A DNA stretch of 64,000 nt from Agrococcus beijingensis (GCF_030758955.1 NZ_CP132360.1:15467-79466); one strand, 5' to 3'; positions 41,955-51,951 are shown, counted from the first letter of the stretch. A program made the numbers and translations. Notes: generated by a model not told the origin, from the letters alone.

Positions 41955-43610
41955 ATGAGTGCGCTCTCGGGAGTCGGAGTCGGTCGCGGCATCGCAGCGG
42001 CGAAGGTCCTGAAGATGCCGGAGCCGCTCGCCCCGCCCGGCGACGAGCCGCTCGCGGCCGATGCCGACGCCGAGCTGGGGCGCGTGCGCGCGGCGCTCGC
42101 CGAGGTCGCCGACGAGCTGACCGCCCGCGCGGTCGCCGCGGGCGGCGACGCGCAGCAGGTGCTCGAGGCGGCAGCGCTGATGGCGCAGGACCCGGCGATC
42201 CTCGACGACGTGCAGGCGCGGCTCGCCGCGGGCACGAACGCCGAGCGGGCGACGTGGGATGCGTACGCCGGGTTCCGCGATCTGCTAGCCCAGATGGGCG
42301 GATACATGGCGGAGCGCGCCACCGACCTCGACGACGTCGCCCAGCGCGTCGTGGCCCGACTGCGCGGCGTGGCAGCCCCTGGCGTGCCGCAGAGCGACCA
42401 GCCGTTCATCCTCGTCGCGCGCGACCTCGCGCCGGCCGACACCGCCACGCTCGACCTCGAGAAGACGCTCGCGCTCGTGACGCAGGACGGCGGCCCGACC
42501 TCGCACACCGCGATCCTCGCCCGCTCGAAGTCGCTGCCGGCCGTCGTCGGGGTCGTGGGGCTGCTGGCGGCGGTCGCCGACGGGCAGCGCGCGATCGTGG
42601 ACGCGAAGGCCGGCACCGTCGTGCTCGACCCGGACGACGCATCCGTCGCCGCCGCCGAGGCCGAGCGTGCCTCGCGCACGACGGCCGCCTCGGCGCCGAT
42701 CACCGAGGGGGCGCTGGCCGACGGCACGAAGGTGCCGCTGATGGCCAACGTCGGCTCGCCCGAGGACGCGCCGGCCGCGATCGCCCTCGGGGCGGAGGGC
42801 GTCGGCCTGTTCCGCACCGAGTTCCTCTTCCTCGGAGCCTCCTCGGCGCCGACCGTCGAGGCGCAGACCGAGGCCTACACCGAGCTGCTGCAGGGCTTCG
42901 CCGGCAAGAAGGTCGTCGCGCGCGTGCTCGACGCGGGCGCCGACAAGCCGCTGGCGTTCCTGAACGACGCGCACGAGGAGAACCCGGCGCTGGGCCTGCG
43001 CGGCATCCGCGCGCTGCGGGCGACCGAGCAGATCCTGCGCGACCAGCTGACGGCGCTCGCGAACGCGCAGCGCGCCACCGGCGCCGAGCTGCACGTGATG
43101 GCGCCGATGATCGCCGACCACGAGGAGACCGCCTACTTCGTGGCGCTCGGCCGCGAGCTGGGGCTGACGCATGTGGGCGCGATGGCCGAGGTGCCGTCGA
43201 TCGCCGTGCTCGCCGATCAGGTGCTCGAGGCCGCCGACTTCGTCTCGATCGGCACGAACGACCTGACGCAGTACACGCTCGCCGCAGACCGTCAGCTCGG
43301 CTCGGTCGCGGGCTTCCAGGATCCGTGGCACCCGGCCGTGCTGCGCCTGATCAAGCTGCTCGGCGACGCCGGCGCGGCGGCCGGCAAGCCCGTGGGTGTG
43401 TGCGGCGAGGCGGCGGCGGATCCGGCGCTCGCGGTGGTGCTCGTGGGCCTCGGCGCGACGAGCCTGTCGATGAGCGCGTCGGCGCTCGCCGACGTGCGCG
43501 CCGAGCTGCTGACGGTCACGCTCGACGAGGCACGGGCACGGGCAGCGCGTGCGCTGACCGCGAAGTCGGCGGCCGAGGCGCGGCAGCTCGCGAGCCACCC
43601 CGCGGGGTGA
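41955..43610 (+). CDS. ptsI: Phosphoenolpyruvate-protein phosphotransferase (PTS enzyme I)
   Basis: A 551-aa cytosolic enzyme that passes the phosphoryl group from PEP to HPr. The phospho-histidine is in GGPTSHTAILAR, PEP binding in GLFRTEFLFLG, Mg-binding in GTNDLTQYTLAADR, and the catalytic Cys in GVCGEAAADP. N-terminal HPr-binding helices are shorter than in E. coli but normal for actinobacteria. No ptsH or EII gene is adjacent, so HPr must be encoded elsewhere. Confidence 0.95.
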   Translation: MSALSGVGVGRGIAAAKVLKMPEPLAPPGDEPLAADADAELGRVRAALAEVADELTARAVAAGGDAQQVLEAAALMAQDPAILDDVQARLAAGTNAERATWDAYAGFRDLLAQMGGYMAERATDLDDVAQRVVARLRGVAAPGVPQSDQPFILVARDLAPADTATLDLEKTLALVTQDGGPTSHTAILARSKSLPAVVGVVGLLAAVADGQRAIVDAKAGTVVLDPDDASVAAAEAERASRTTAASAPITEGALADGTKVPLMANVGSPEDAPAAIALGAEGVGLFRTEFLFLGASSAPTVEAQTEAYTELLQGFAGKKVVARVLDAGADKPLAFLNDAHEENPALGLRGIRALRATEQILRDQLTALANAQRATGAELHVMAPMIADHEETAYFVALGRELGLTHVGAMAEVPSIAVLADQVLEAADFVSIGTNDLTQYTLAADRQLGSVAGFQDPWHPAVLRLIKLLGDAGAAAGKPVGVCGEAAADPALAVVLVGLGATSLSMSASALADVRAELLTVTLDEARARAARALTAKSAAEARQLASHPAG

Positions 43611-43658
43611 GTCGCCGCGCGGGTTGACCCGCCGCGCGGTGTTGCGTCGCCCCGCGCG

Positions 43659-45278
43659 TCAGCGCTTGCGGCCCGCCGCGCGCGCGACGGCCACGGCGAA
43701 CTCGCGCGCCCGCTCGCGCTCGCCCTCGATCGGCAGCACGACGTGCGTCCGCGCGACCCTGCCGACCTCCTTGCGCAGCCGGCGCCGCGCCCGCGCCCGC
43801 CGCGCCGAGCCCACCGCGCCGCCGACGATCGCGCCGAGCAGCCCGAGCACGATGCCCAGCAGCACGCCGCCGAGCAGCCCCACGAGCGGCACCGGCCAGC
43901 CGTCGAGCCACGTCGCCGTGCCCTCCACCTGCGGGATGGCGGGCGCCACCATGCCCCACAGCGGCAGCACGAGCGGCAGCAGCAGCCAGATGCCGCAGAT
44001 GACCGCCACGATCAGCGCGAGCCACTGCAGCGCCGCGAGCAGCGGCCACCACCACGAGCCGCGCGCGCCCAGATCGGTGCGGGAGACCGCCCGGTCGAGC
44101 TCCGACGGCAACGACTCCAACGCATCCGCCGCATGCTCGTGGATCGCCGCCGACCAGCCCTCGCCGAGGCCGGCCGCGGCCGATTCGGCGTAGGCGCGCA
44201 CCGCCATGCCCGCCTGCGCGCGCTGCGCCGCGCTCATCGGCGGCATGCTGCTGCGATGCACCTCGGCGTCGCGGCTGCGGTCGCGGCCGTAGGCGAGGTG
44301 CAGCCGGCGCAGCGGATCGGGCGCGAGCCGCAGCAGCCAGGCCGTCAGCGGCCATCCGGTCACCTGGCCCGCGCGCTTGCGGTACGAGCTCGCGACGGCC
44401 TGCGCCACCGCGTCGACGTTCGCTGCGGCGGCGAGGCCCCGATCGAGCGCCTGCACGTCGGTGCCGCGCACCTTGCCGGGCACGCCCGCGGCCTCGAGCC
44501 TGCCGGCGACCCCGTGGATGTCGGCGGCGAGCCGCTGCGACGCGGCCTTCCGCTCGCCCGCGAACCGCGCGATCACGCCACGCAGGTCGTCGATGCCCGC
44601 ACCGGTCGTCGCCGATACGGGCAGCACGAGCACGTCGTCGAGCCCGTCGCGCCGCAGCAGCGCGCGCAGCGAGCCGACCACCGCGCCGACCTCGCCGGCG
44701 GGCAGCCGGTCGACCTGGTTGAGCACCGCGGCGGTCACCGCGGCGTGCGTCGCGAGCGGCGCGATGAAGTCGCGGTGGATCACCGCGTCGGCGTACTTCT
44801 GCGGGTCGACGACCCACACGAGCACGTCGACCTGCCCCGCCAGCCGCTCGGCGATCACGCGGTGCTCGAGCGCCACCGAGTCGAAGTCGGGCAGGTCGAG
44901 CACGATGAGCGACAGCTCCTGGCCGGCCACGAACGGCCGATCCATGATGCGGCGGTCGCTCACCTGCAGCCAGTCGAGCAGGGCGGATGCGCCCCTCGCG
45001 TTCCAGACGGCGGCGAGCGGCTCGGAGGTGGTGGGCCTGCGCACGTGCGTGCGCGCGACCGCCTCACCGGCGAGCGCGTTGATGAGCGACGACTTGCCCG
45101 AGCCCGTCGCGCCGAAGAAGCCGACCACGGTGTGCTCGGAGGAGAGCGCCCGGCGCTCGCCGGCGCTCGCCGCGATGCGCCGCACCGCCTCGAGCTCGGC
45201 CGCCGGCACCCGGCCCGCGCCGAGCTCGGCGGCCTCGGAGAGCGCACCGAGCATCGCGTCGACCGTCTGCTCGCTCAC
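43659..45278 (-). CDS. Membrane-anchored GTPase (YfjP/dynamin-like pair, second gene)
   Basis: A 539-aa protein with an N-terminal GTPase domain: P-loop GATGSGKSS, RRPTTSEPLA switch region, DLPDFDS (DxxG-type), NQVDRL (N/TKxD-type) and a C-terminal half with two hydrophobic hairpins (LQWLALIVAVICGIWLLLPL; GLLGGVLLGIVLGLLGAIVG). GTG 45278 overlaps the stop of the first GTPase (GTGA), so the two are made together. In actinobacteria such tandem GTPases are common and poorly understood; membrane remodelling or division-linked roles are inferred from dynamin analogy. Confidence 0.82.
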   Translation of the reverse strand: MSEQTVDAMLGALSEAAELGAGRVPAAELEAVRRIAASAGERRALSSEHTVVGFFGATGSGKSSLINALAGEAVARTHVRRPTTSEPLAAVWNARGASALLDWLQVSDRRIMDRPFVAGQELSLIVLDLPDFDSVALEHRVIAERLAGQVDVLVWVVDPQKYADAVIHRDFIAPLATHAAVTAAVLNQVDRLPAGEVGAVVGSLRALLRRDGLDDVLVLPVSATTGAGIDDLRGVIARFAGERKAASQRLAADIHGVAGRLEAAGVPGKVRGTDVQALDRGLAAAANVDAVAQAVASSYRKRAGQVTGWPLTAWLLRLAPDPLRRLHLAYGRDRSRDAEVHRSSMPPMSAAQRAQAGMAVRAYAESAAAGLGEGWSAAIHEHAADALESLPSELDRAVSRTDLGARGSWWWPLLAALQWLALIVAVICGIWLLLPLVLPLWGMVAPAIPQVEGTATWLDGWPVPLVGLLGGVLLGIVLGLLGAIVGGAVGSARRARARRRLRKEVGRVARTHVVLPIEGERERAREFAVAVARAAGRKR

Positions 45279-47197
45279 CGCGCCGCCTCGGGGCGCTCGT
45301 CCGAGGCGGGTGCCTCGGGGCGCCTGTCGGAGGCGCCCGGCTCGAGCTCGCGCACCTCGTCCGACTCGCCGTCCAGCGGCGCCTCGATGTCGTCGGCGAG
45401 CACCTCGGCCTCGACCATGTCGCTCGGCAGCATCGCCCGCGAGCGCTCGGGCGGCGCCTGCCCGAGCGACCGCATCGCGATCTCGAGGTCCGTCGCCGCG
45501 TCCCGCAGCGCATCCGCCGCCGTGCCCTGCTCGACCGGCTCGAGCAGCGCATCCCAGCGGCCGGCCTCGTCGGCGAGCATCGCGCGCACCCGCGCCGCGA
45601 GGTCGTCGCGGGCCTGCGCGGCCAGGCGACGCACCGCATCCTCGCCGAAGATCGTCTCGAGCAGCTTCTGCCCGACGACCGCCGAGCCGCCGGCGATCGC
45701 CAGCTCGGCGCCGGTGAGCCCGCCGGTCGCGCCGAACACCACGACCATCAGCGCCACCGTGATGACGTTGAGCCCCAGCGACATGACGCGGGCCTTCGTG
45801 CGCTTGCCCGCGGCCTGGTCGGTGATGAGCTGCATGAGCGCCTGCTGCCAGTCGCGCACCAGCTTGGCCGAGCGCTCCGACAGGTCTGGGGAGGGATGCG
45901 CGAGGTCGACGCCGCTCGTCAGCTGCCGGCCGACGGCGGTCTGCCGCACCCGAGTCCAGGCGTCCGAGGCAGCCCGGCCCGCCTCGTCGGCCATCACCGC
46001 GTGCAGCCCGCTCTCGATCTCGTGCTCCACCTCGATGGCGGGCGCCGGCCGCCCCTGGAACCAGGCGACCACCTGGTCGCGGGTGCGGGAGTACCAGGAC
46101 TCGACCGTGCGGAAGACGTCGGAGGTGCCCACGAAGTCCTGCCAGCGTGAGAGCACCTCGCCGCGCAGCAGCACGCCGTCGCGCGTCGCGTCGCCGATGC
46201 GCTCGGCCGCGTCGTCGTGCGCCTGCTGCACCGTCTCGCGCAGGTCGGCGACCACGACCACCTGCTCGTGCCGCGCATCCGCCACCGCCCGTGCGGTGAC
46301 GCCGAGCCGCTCGACCGTGCCCGCGAGCGTGCGGCCGGCGATGCGCGCGCGCTCGGCGCGGTCGCCGGCGATGCCCTGCAGCCAGTCGCGGATCTGGCTG
46401 ACGGATGCGTCGGGCAGCATCCCGCGCTCGTCCAGTGCCGACTCGGTCACCACGAACACCGGCGCCGAGCCGAGGCCCCGGAGCCCGAGCATCTGGCGCA
46501 GGTCGGCCTCGACCTCGGCCTCGGCGCCCGGAGGCACGCGGTTCAGCACCACGCCGACGGTGATGTCGCGGGCGGCGGCGTCGTCGAGCAGCTTCCACGG
46601 CACGGCGTCGGCGTAGCGGTTGGCGGTGGTGGCGAACAGCCACAGGTCGGCGGCGGCGAGCAGCTGCGCGGCCAGCTGCCGGTTCTCGTCGGCGATCGAA
46701 TCGATGTCGGGGGCGTCGAGCAGCGCCAGGTCGCGCGGCATGCGCTCGTCGGCGACCAGCACGACCGAGCCGATGAGCGCCGCGTCGGGCTCCTCGCCCG
46801 CCCGGCTCGCCGGGGCGTCGCGCACGACGCCGTGGATCCGTGCCATGCCCGGCAGGATGCGGGTGGAGCCGAACCAGCCCGCGTCGGCGGGGGAGTGGAG
46901 CAGGATGGGCTGCCGCGTCGTCGGGCGGATCACGCCCGTGCGGGTGACCGGGTGGCCGACCAAGGCGTTGACGAGCGTCGACTTGCCGGCGCCGGTCGAG
47001 CCGCCGACCACTGCCAGCAGCGGGGCGTCGAGGTGGGTGAGCCGAGGCTGGATGTAGTCGTCGATCTGGCGCACGGCGGCCTTGCGGGCGTCGCGCGCGG
47101 CATCGGCGCCGGCGACCGACAGCGGCAGCGAGACGCCGTCGAGCGCGGAGCGCAGGGCGTCGAGCCGGTCGAGAGCGGCGATGGTCGCGTCGGTCAC
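45275..47197 (-). CDS. Dynamin-like GTPase (first gene of the pair)
   Basis: A 640-aa protein. GTPase motifs: VVGGSTGAGKSTLVNALVG, IRPTTRQP, LALLDAPDIDSI (DxxG position altered to DAPD), and VLNRVPPG in the N(K)xD position. A central coiled-coil region leads to one hydrophobic segment (LGLNVITVALMVVVFGATGG) and an acidic C-terminus. The sequence differs strongly from its partner, so it is an old pair rather than a recent duplication. GTG 47197 is chosen; GTG 47215 is an alternative that would overlap the TspO-like gene upstream. Confidence 0.8.
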   Translation of the reverse strand: MTDATIAALDRLDALRSALDGVSLPLSVAGADAARDARKAAVRQIDDYIQPRLTHLDAPLLAVVGGSTGAGKSTLVNALVGHPVTRTGVIRPTTRQPILLHSPADAGWFGSTRILPGMARIHGVVRDAPASRAGEEPDAALIGSVVLVADERMPRDLALLDAPDIDSIADENRQLAAQLLAAADLWLFATTANRYADAVPWKLLDDAAARDITVGVVLNRVPPGAEAEVEADLRQMLGLRGLGSAPVFVVTESALDERGMLPDASVSQIRDWLQGIAGDRAERARIAGRTLAGTVERLGVTARAVADARHEQVVVVADLRETVQQAHDDAAERIGDATRDGVLLRGEVLSRWQDFVGTSDVFRTVESWYSRTRDQVVAWFQGRPAPAIEVEHEIESGLHAVMADEAGRAASDAWTRVRQTAVGRQLTSGVDLAHPSPDLSERSAKLVRDWQQALMQLITDQAAGKRTKARVMSLGLNVITVALMVVVFGATGGLTGAELAIAGGSAVVGQKLLETIFGEDAVRRLAAQARDDLAARVRAMLADEAGRWDALLEPVEQGTAADALRDAATDLEIAMRSLGQAPPERSRAMLPSDMVEAEVLADDIEAPLDGESDEVRELEPGASDRRPEAPASDERPEAAR

Positions 47198-47201
47198 GCC
47201 G

Positions 47202-48044
47202 TCAGTCTGCCCCACCCGCCCTGGCTGCGGCCGGGTGCTCGGCCGCCTGCCGTGCCGCGTTGGTCGGCGCGCGGCGCACTCGGGCGATCACGGTCGCCGC
47301 GCCGATCACGACGCAGACGACCGCCGCGGCGATCGCGACCGCGTCGGAGGCGGGCTCGTCGGTCGCGCGGCCGACCCCGATCCAGGCGACGCCCCACAGC
47401 ATCGCGAGCGCCGGCGCGATGCGACCCTGCCCGCGCCAGGCGATGAGCACGCCGATCGCGGCGACGATCGCCAGCACCGCGATCGCGGGCAGCTCCCACG
47501 CGGCCGGGCGCACCCCGGCATCGGCGAGCCCCGCGGCGACGTTCGCGACGGTCGCCACCGACACCCAGCCGAGGTAGAGCCCGAAGGTGCCGTCGACCAC
47601 CGCGGTCTCGACCAGCGAGCTCGCCGGGATGCGGCGCAGCTGCTCGAAGATCGCCGCCAGCACCCCGAGCAGCAGCACGATCACGACCACCGTCACCGGC
47701 AGCAGCCCCGCCTGCGCGCACAGGATCCACGCGGCGTTCAGCACCAGCGACGCGACCGCCAGCCAGCCGATCGCGCGCTGCCGCGGGTCGTGCCGCTGCT
47801 TCGGCAGCACCTGCCACACCGCATAGACCGCCAGCCCGAGGTAGATGAGCGACCAGATCGAGAAGGCCGTGCGCGCGGGCGCCAGGGGCGTCGCGGTCGC
47901 CGACAGCGCGCCGCTCGACGACGCCTGCACCTCCATGCCGCCGAAGAGCCCCGAGCCGAGCGCTGCTGCGGCGAGCGTCACGGGCAGGGCCACGAGCACG
48001 ACCCAGGGGCGGATGCGGTCGGTGGCGTTCGGCGCGGCGTCCAT
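47202..48044 (-). CDS. TspO/MBR-related membrane protein (tryptophan-rich sensory type)
   Basis: A 280-aa protein with eight or so membrane helices. The segment FSIWSLIYLGLAVYAVWQVL, then LNAAWILCAQAG and FGLYLGWVSVATVANVAAGL matches larger actinobacterial homologues annotated as TspO-like, which are longer than the five-helix classical TspO. Ligand and role are unknown. ATG 48044 is 8 bases after TATCGT (leaderless-type box, 48057-48052). The stop lies 4 bases before the GTPase start, so all three genes may be one operon. Confidence 0.72.
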   Translation of the reverse strand: MDAAPNATDRIRPWVVLVALPVTLAAAALGSGLFGGMEVQASSSGALSATATPLAPARTAFSIWSLIYLGLAVYAVWQVLPKQRHDPRQRAIGWLAVASLVLNAAWILCAQAGLLPVTVVVIVLLLGVLAAIFEQLRRIPASSLVETAVVDGTFGLYLGWVSVATVANVAAGLADAGVRPAAWELPAIAVLAIVAAIGVLIAWRGQGRIAPALAMLWGVAWIGVGRATDEPASDAVAIAAAVVCVVIGAATVIARVRRAPTNAARQAAEHPAAARAGGAD

Positions 48045-48051
48045 GGCGGGG

Positions 48052-48057
48052 ACGATA
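48052..48057 (-). promoter_or_regulatory. -10 box of the TspO-like gene (leaderless)
   Basis: TATCGT, read leftward, lies 7 bases before ATG 48044. Confidence 0.5.
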
Positions 48058-48114
48058 CCTCGCCTGGCTACACATCGGCCGACCGTCCCGGGCACGAGCG
48101 AGCGCGCACGCAGC

Positions 48115-48146
48115 GAGGGCCGGCATCCGCGTGGATGCCGGCCCTC
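48115..48146 (-). terminator. Terminator of the sdh operon
   Basis: Perfect 14-bp stem GAGGGCCGGCATCC/GGATGCCGGCCCTC with a GCGT loop. The same stem, with a different loop, is used at 782-823. Confidence 0.8.
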
Positions 48147-48161
48147 GAGAGCGGGGTGAGG

Positions 48162-49088
48162 CTAGAGCTTCACGCCCGAGATCATCGCCTGCTTGACCTC
48201 TGCGATCGCCTTGGTGACCTGGATGCCGCGCGGGCACGCATCCGTGCAGTTGAAGGTCGTGCGGCAGCGCCACACGCCCTCCTGGTCGTTCAGGATGTCG
48301 AGGCGCACCTGGCTCGCCTCGTCGCGCGAGTCGAAGATGAAGCGGTGCGCGTTGACGATCGCGGCCGGGCCGAAGTACTGGCCGTCGGTCCAGAACACCG
48401 GGCACGAGGTCGTGCACGCGGCGCAGAGGATGCACTTCGTGGTGTCGTCGAAGCGCTCGCGCTGGGCGATCGTCTGGTGGCGCTCCTTCTCGGGCTTGCC
48501 GGTGGCCTGCAGGAAGGGCTGGATCTCGCGGAAGGAGTCGAAGAACGGCTCCATGTTCACGATCAGGTCCTTCTCGAGCGGCAGGCCCTTGATGGCCTCG
48601 ACGTAGATGGGCTTCGAGATGTCGAAGTCCTTCACGAGCGCCTTGCAGGCGAGGCGGTTCTTGCCGTTGATGCGCATCGCGTCGGAGCCGCAGACGCCGT
48701 GCGCGCACGAGCGGCGGAAGGCCAGCGACGGGTCGATGTCCCACTTGATGCGGTGGAGGGCGTCGAGGATGCGCTCGGTCGCGAACATCTGCACGTCGTA
48801 GTCGACCCAGCGGGGCTCGTCGTCGACCTCGGGGTCGTAGCGGCGCACGATGACGGTGACGTTGAAGCTCTTGGGCTCCTCGATCGCCTCGGTCGGCTCG
48901 ACGTCGGCGACGGCGGCCCCGGGCTGCGCGGGCTCGTCGCGGGGCGCGGGAGAGCCGGTCGCCGAGACCGCCTGCCCGTCGGCGGTCGTCGCGTCGACGG
49001 CGGCCTGCGCCTGCGCGGTGGGATCGCCAGTCTCCGAGGCACCCTCGGTCCCGACGCTGTGCTCGTTCTTCTGCTCGCTGGCGCTCAT
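48162..49088 (-). CDS. sdhB: Succinate dehydrogenase iron-sulphur subunit
   Basis: A 308-aa subunit carrying electrons from FAD to the membrane quinone site. The 2Fe-2S ligands are in RRSCAHGVCGSD and the nearby Cys of RLACKAL; CILCAACTTSCP and CTDACPRGI hold the 4Fe-4S and 3Fe-4S ligands. The conserved domain starts at about residue 74 (SFNVTVIVRRYDPE). Before it is a 72-residue acidic, Ala/Thr-rich, probably disordered extension absent from typical SdhB. ATG 49088 has GGAAG upstream, so the extension is likely real. It overlaps sdhA by one base. Confidence 0.95.
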   Translation of the reverse strand: MSASEQKNEHSVGTEGASETGDPTAQAQAAVDATTADGQAVSATGSPAPRDEPAQPGAAVADVEPTEAIEEPKSFNVTVIVRRYDPEVDDEPRWVDYDVQMFATERILDALHRIKWDIDPSLAFRRSCAHGVCGSDAMRINGKNRLACKALVKDFDISKPIYVEAIKGLPLEKDLIVNMEPFFDSFREIQPFLQATGKPEKERHQTIAQRERFDDTTKCILCAACTTSCPVFWTDGQYFGPAAIVNAHRFIFDSRDEASQVRLDILNDQEGVWRCRTTFNCTDACPRGIQVTKAIAEVKQAMISGVKL

Positions 49089-50875
49089 CAGTACTTCCGC
49101 TCCGTCGGCTGGTAGTGGGTCACGCGCACCGGCTTCCAGTCGAGCCGGATGCCCTGGGGCGCTCCGGTCTCGGCGGAGGTTCGGTACGCCATCGTGTGCT
49201 GCATGTAGTTCACGTCGTCGCGCGTGGGGTAGTCGTCGCGCATGTGGGCGCCGCGCGACTCCTTGCGGTTGATCGCCGAGACGACCACGATCTCCGCCAG
49301 GTCGAGCAGGAAGCCCAGCTCGACGGCCTCGAGCAGGTCGGTGTTGAAGCGACGGCCGCGGTCGTGGATGCGCACGTTCGGGTAGCGCACGCGCAGGGCG
49401 GCGATGTCGGTGAGCGCCTGCTGCAGCGTCTCGTCGGTGCGGAACACCTGGGCGTTCCGGTCCATCGTCTCCTGCAGCGCCTTGCGGATCTCGGAGACCG
49501 ACTCGGTGCCGTCCGACTCGCGCAGCTGGGCGAGCAGCTTGACGACGCCGTCGGCGGCGTCGGCGGGCAGGTCGACGAAGTCGGCGGTCTGCGCGTACGC
49601 GACCGCGTTGTTGCCGGCGCGCTTGCCGAACACGTTGATGTCGAGCAGCGAGTTCGTGCCCAGGCGGTTCGCGCCGTGCACCGAGACGCAGGCGCACTCG
49701 CCGGCGGCGTAGAGGCCCGGGATGACCGTCTCGTTGTCGGCCAGCACCTCGGCGTCGTTGTTCGTCGGGATGCCGCCCATCGCGTAGTGCGCGGTGGGGT
49801 AGACGGGCACGCGCTCGGTGACCGGGTCGACGCCCAGGTAGGTGCGGGCGAACTCGGTGATGTCGGGCAGCTTCGTCTCGAGCACCTCGGCGCCCAGGTG
49901 GGTGCAGTCGAGGTAGACGTAGTCCTTGTGCGGGCCGGCGCCGCGGCCGTCGAGCACCTCCTGCACCATCGAGCGGGCGACGATGTCGCGCGGTGCGAGG
50001 TCCTTGATGGTGGGCGCGTAGCGCTCCATGAAGCGCTCGCCGGAGGCGTTGCGCAGGATCGCGCCCTCGCCGCGGGCGCCCTCGGTGAGGAGGATGCCCA
50101 GGCCCGCGAGGCCCGTCGGGTGGAACTGGTAGAACTCCATGTCCTCGAGCGGCAGGCCCTTGCGCCAGATGATGCCGACGCCGTCGCCCGTGAGGGTGTG
50201 GGCGTTCGAGGTGGTCTTGTAGATCTTGCCGAAGCCGCCGGTCGCGAAGACGACCGACTTGCCCTGGAAGACGTGGATCTCGCCGGTGGCGAGCTCGTAG
50301 GCGACGATGCCCGAGGGGCGCTGCACGCCGTCGACCTCGGTCATGATCAGGTCGAGCGCGTAGAACTCGTTGAAGAACTCCACGCCGTGCTTGACGCAGT
50401 TCTGGTAGAGCGTCTGCAGGATCATGTGACCGGTGCGGTCGGCCGCGTAGCAGGCGCGGCGCACGGGCGCCTTGCCGTGGTCGCGGGTGTGGCCGCCGAA
50501 GCGGCGCTGGTCGATCTTGCCGTCGGCCGTGCGGTTGAACGGCAGGCCCATGTTCTCGAGGTCGTAGACGGCGTCGATGGCCTCGCGCGTCAGGATCTCG
50601 GCGGAGTCCTGGTCGGTCAGGTAGTCACCGCCCTTGACGGTGTCGTACGTGTGCCACTCGTTGCTGTCCTCCTCGACGTTCGCGAGGGCAGCAGCCATGC
50701 CGCCCTGCGCCGCACCCGTGTGGGAGCGCGTCGGGTAGAGCTTGGTGATGACGGCGGTCGAGGCCTTGGGGGCAGCCTCGATCGCGGCGCGCATGCCGGC
50801 GCCGCCGGCACCGACGATGACGACATCGTGCTGGTGGTAGTGGATGCCGTCGGTGACGGAACTCTGATCAGCCAT
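49088..50875 (-). CDS. sdhA: Succinate dehydrogenase flavoprotein subunit
   Basis: A 595-aa catalytic subunit oxidising succinate to fumarate in the TCA cycle and respiratory chain. The dinucleotide fold [17 protein letters not shown], the covalent-FAD histidine in [11 protein letters not shown], the active-site HPTGL and RGEGAILRN, and the C-terminal [14 protein letters not shown] with its substrate Arg are present. Length is normal. Gene order sdhC-D-A-B is read leftward from 51796. Confidence 0.97.
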   Translation of the reverse strand: MADQSSVTDGIHYHQHDVVIVGAGGAGMRAAIEAAPKASTAVITKLYPTRSHTGAAQGGMAAALANVEEDSNEWHTYDTVKGGDYLTDQDSAEILTREAIDAVYDLENMGLPFNRTADGKIDQRRFGGHTRDHGKAPVRRACYAADRTGHMILQTLYQNCVKHGVEFFNEFYALDLIMTEVDGVQRPSGIVAYELATGEIHVFQGKSVVFATGGFGKIYKTTSNAHTLTGDGVGIIWRKGLPLEDMEFYQFHPTGLAGLGILLTEGARGEGAILRNASGERFMERYAPTIKDLAPRDIVARSMVQEVLDGRGAGPHKDYVYLDCTHLGAEVLETKLPDITEFARTYLGVDPVTERVPVYPTAHYAMGGIPTNNDAEVLADNETVIPGLYAAGECACVSVHGANRLGTNSLLDINVFGKRAGNNAVAYAQTADFVDLPADAADGVVKLLAQLRESDGTESVSEIRKALQETMDRNAQVFRTDETLQQALTDIAALRVRYPNVRIHDRGRRFNTDLLEAVELGFLLDLAEIVVVSAINRKESRGAHMRDDYPTRDDVNYMQHTMAYRTSAETGAPQGIRLDWKPVRVTHYQPTERKY

Positions 50876-50900
50876 GTACCTGGGGATCTCCGAATCGTGC

Positions 50901-51362
50901 TTAGAGCTCTGCGCAGAACGACGGCAGCAGCGAGGGGTCCGCGCCGGGAGGGCACGGGTCGAACGTGAAGGTGATGAGGGTGCCGAGGATGATCAGCACG
51001 GCGGCGGCGACGGCGATCGCGCCGATCGCGACCTGGCGGATGCGCGGCTTGTGCACGTAGTCGTTGACGATCGTGCGCATGCCGTTCGAGCCGTGCAGCA
51101 GCGCGAGCCACAGCATCAGCACATCCCACCACTGCCAGAACGGGTCGGCGAGCTTGCCGCCGACGAAGCCGAAGTCGACCGCCTTGATGCCGCCGGGCGT
51201 CCAGATCAGGTTGTAGGCGAGGTGGCCGAAGATGAGCACGATCAGCACCACGCCGGAGGCGCGCATGAAGATCCAGCCGGCCTTCTCGAGGTTCGGCCCG
51301 CGGCGGCCCTTCGAGCGCGCCGGGTACGCGTAGTTCGGGTTCTCGATCGTGGTGGTCATCAT
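50901..51362 (-). CDS. sdhD: Succinate dehydrogenase membrane subunit (SdhD)
   Basis: A 153-aa three-helix anchor protein. The helices are visible ([56 protein letters not shown]). GHLAYNLIW and [15 protein letters not shown] contain the haem/quinone-side His residues. ATG 51362 overlaps the sdhC stop as ATGA. A short C-terminal extension ([19 protein letters not shown]) with two cysteines lies outside the membrane. Confidence 0.88.
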   Translation of the reverse strand: MMTTTIENPNYAYPARSKGRRGPNLEKAGWIFMRASGVVLIVLIFGHLAYNLIWTPGGIKAVDFGFVGGKLADPFWQWWDVLMLWLALLHGSNGMRTIVNDYVHKPRIRQVAIGAIAVAAAVLIILGTLITFTFDPCPPGADPSLLPSFCAEL

Positions 51363-51796
51363 TCGCCTCCCTCGATCGGCGCGAAGACGTTCATCAGGTG
51401 GTTCGGCACGAAGTAGGCCATCAGCACCACGACCAGGCCCATCACGATCCAGAAGAGCGTGCGCTGGTGCTTCGTCGCCCACGGCCACACGTCGACCAGG
51501 ATGATGCGCAGGCCGTTCATGGCATGCAGCACGACGGCGCCGACCAGCACGACCTCGCCCAGACCCATGACCGGGTTCTTGTACGTCGCCATGACGGCGT
51601 TGTACGCCTCGGGGCTCACGCGGATGAGTGCCGTGTCGAGCACGTGCACCAGGAGGAAGAAGTAGATCGCCACACCGGTGATGCGGTGGAGCACCCACGA
51701 CCACATGCCCTCGTTGCCGCGATACAGCGTGCCGCTGAACGTGGTCCTCCGAGGCTTGGGGTCGGGGAGGGTGAGGCTGCTCGATGTCTCAGACAC
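51359..51796 (-). CDS. sdhC: Succinate dehydrogenase cytochrome b556 subunit
   Basis: A 145-aa three-helix subunit: SWVLHRITGVAIYFFLLVHV contains the conserved His-Arg and His for haem and quinone, followed by VVLVGAVVLHAMNGLRIILV. GTG 51796 is 8 bases after GGAGG and is preferred over the frame-longer start at 51826. It is the first gene of the operon. The gap upstream to the mannosyltransferase gene holds a terminator (51914-51937) and the unmarked sdh promoter. Confidence 0.92.
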   Translation of the reverse strand: MSETSSSLTLPDPKPRRTTFSGTLYRGNEGMWSWVLHRITGVAIYFFLLVHVLDTALIRVSPEAYNAVMATYKNPVMGLGEVVLVGAVVLHAMNGLRIILVDVWPWATKHQRTLFWIVMGLVVVLMAYFVPNHLMNVFAPIEGGE

Positions 51797-51913
51797 GCGC
51801 GTTCCCTCCGTAGATTGACCGGGCAAGGTTCGACCATCCTATGCCTCTGGCGAACGTCCGCGGCGCCCGCTGCGGGACCCCGGACCGGGACGGCCCGGGG
51901 AGCTGGCGTCGCG

Positions 51914-51937
51914 GCGGAGACCCGAAAGGGTCTCCGC
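51914..51937 (-). terminator. Terminator of the mannosyltransferase gene
   Basis: GCGGAGACCC-GAAA-GGGTCTCCGC: a perfect 10-bp stem closed by a stable tetraloop, 15 bases after the stop. Confidence 0.85.
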
Positions 51938-51951
51938 TCCAGCTCCAGCGC

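Noticed and set aside
43611..43658. Terminator between ptsI and the GTPase gene (CCGCGCGGG/CCCGCCGCGCGG)
   Set aside because: The stem is interrupted and the sequence is low-complexity GC; too weak to list.
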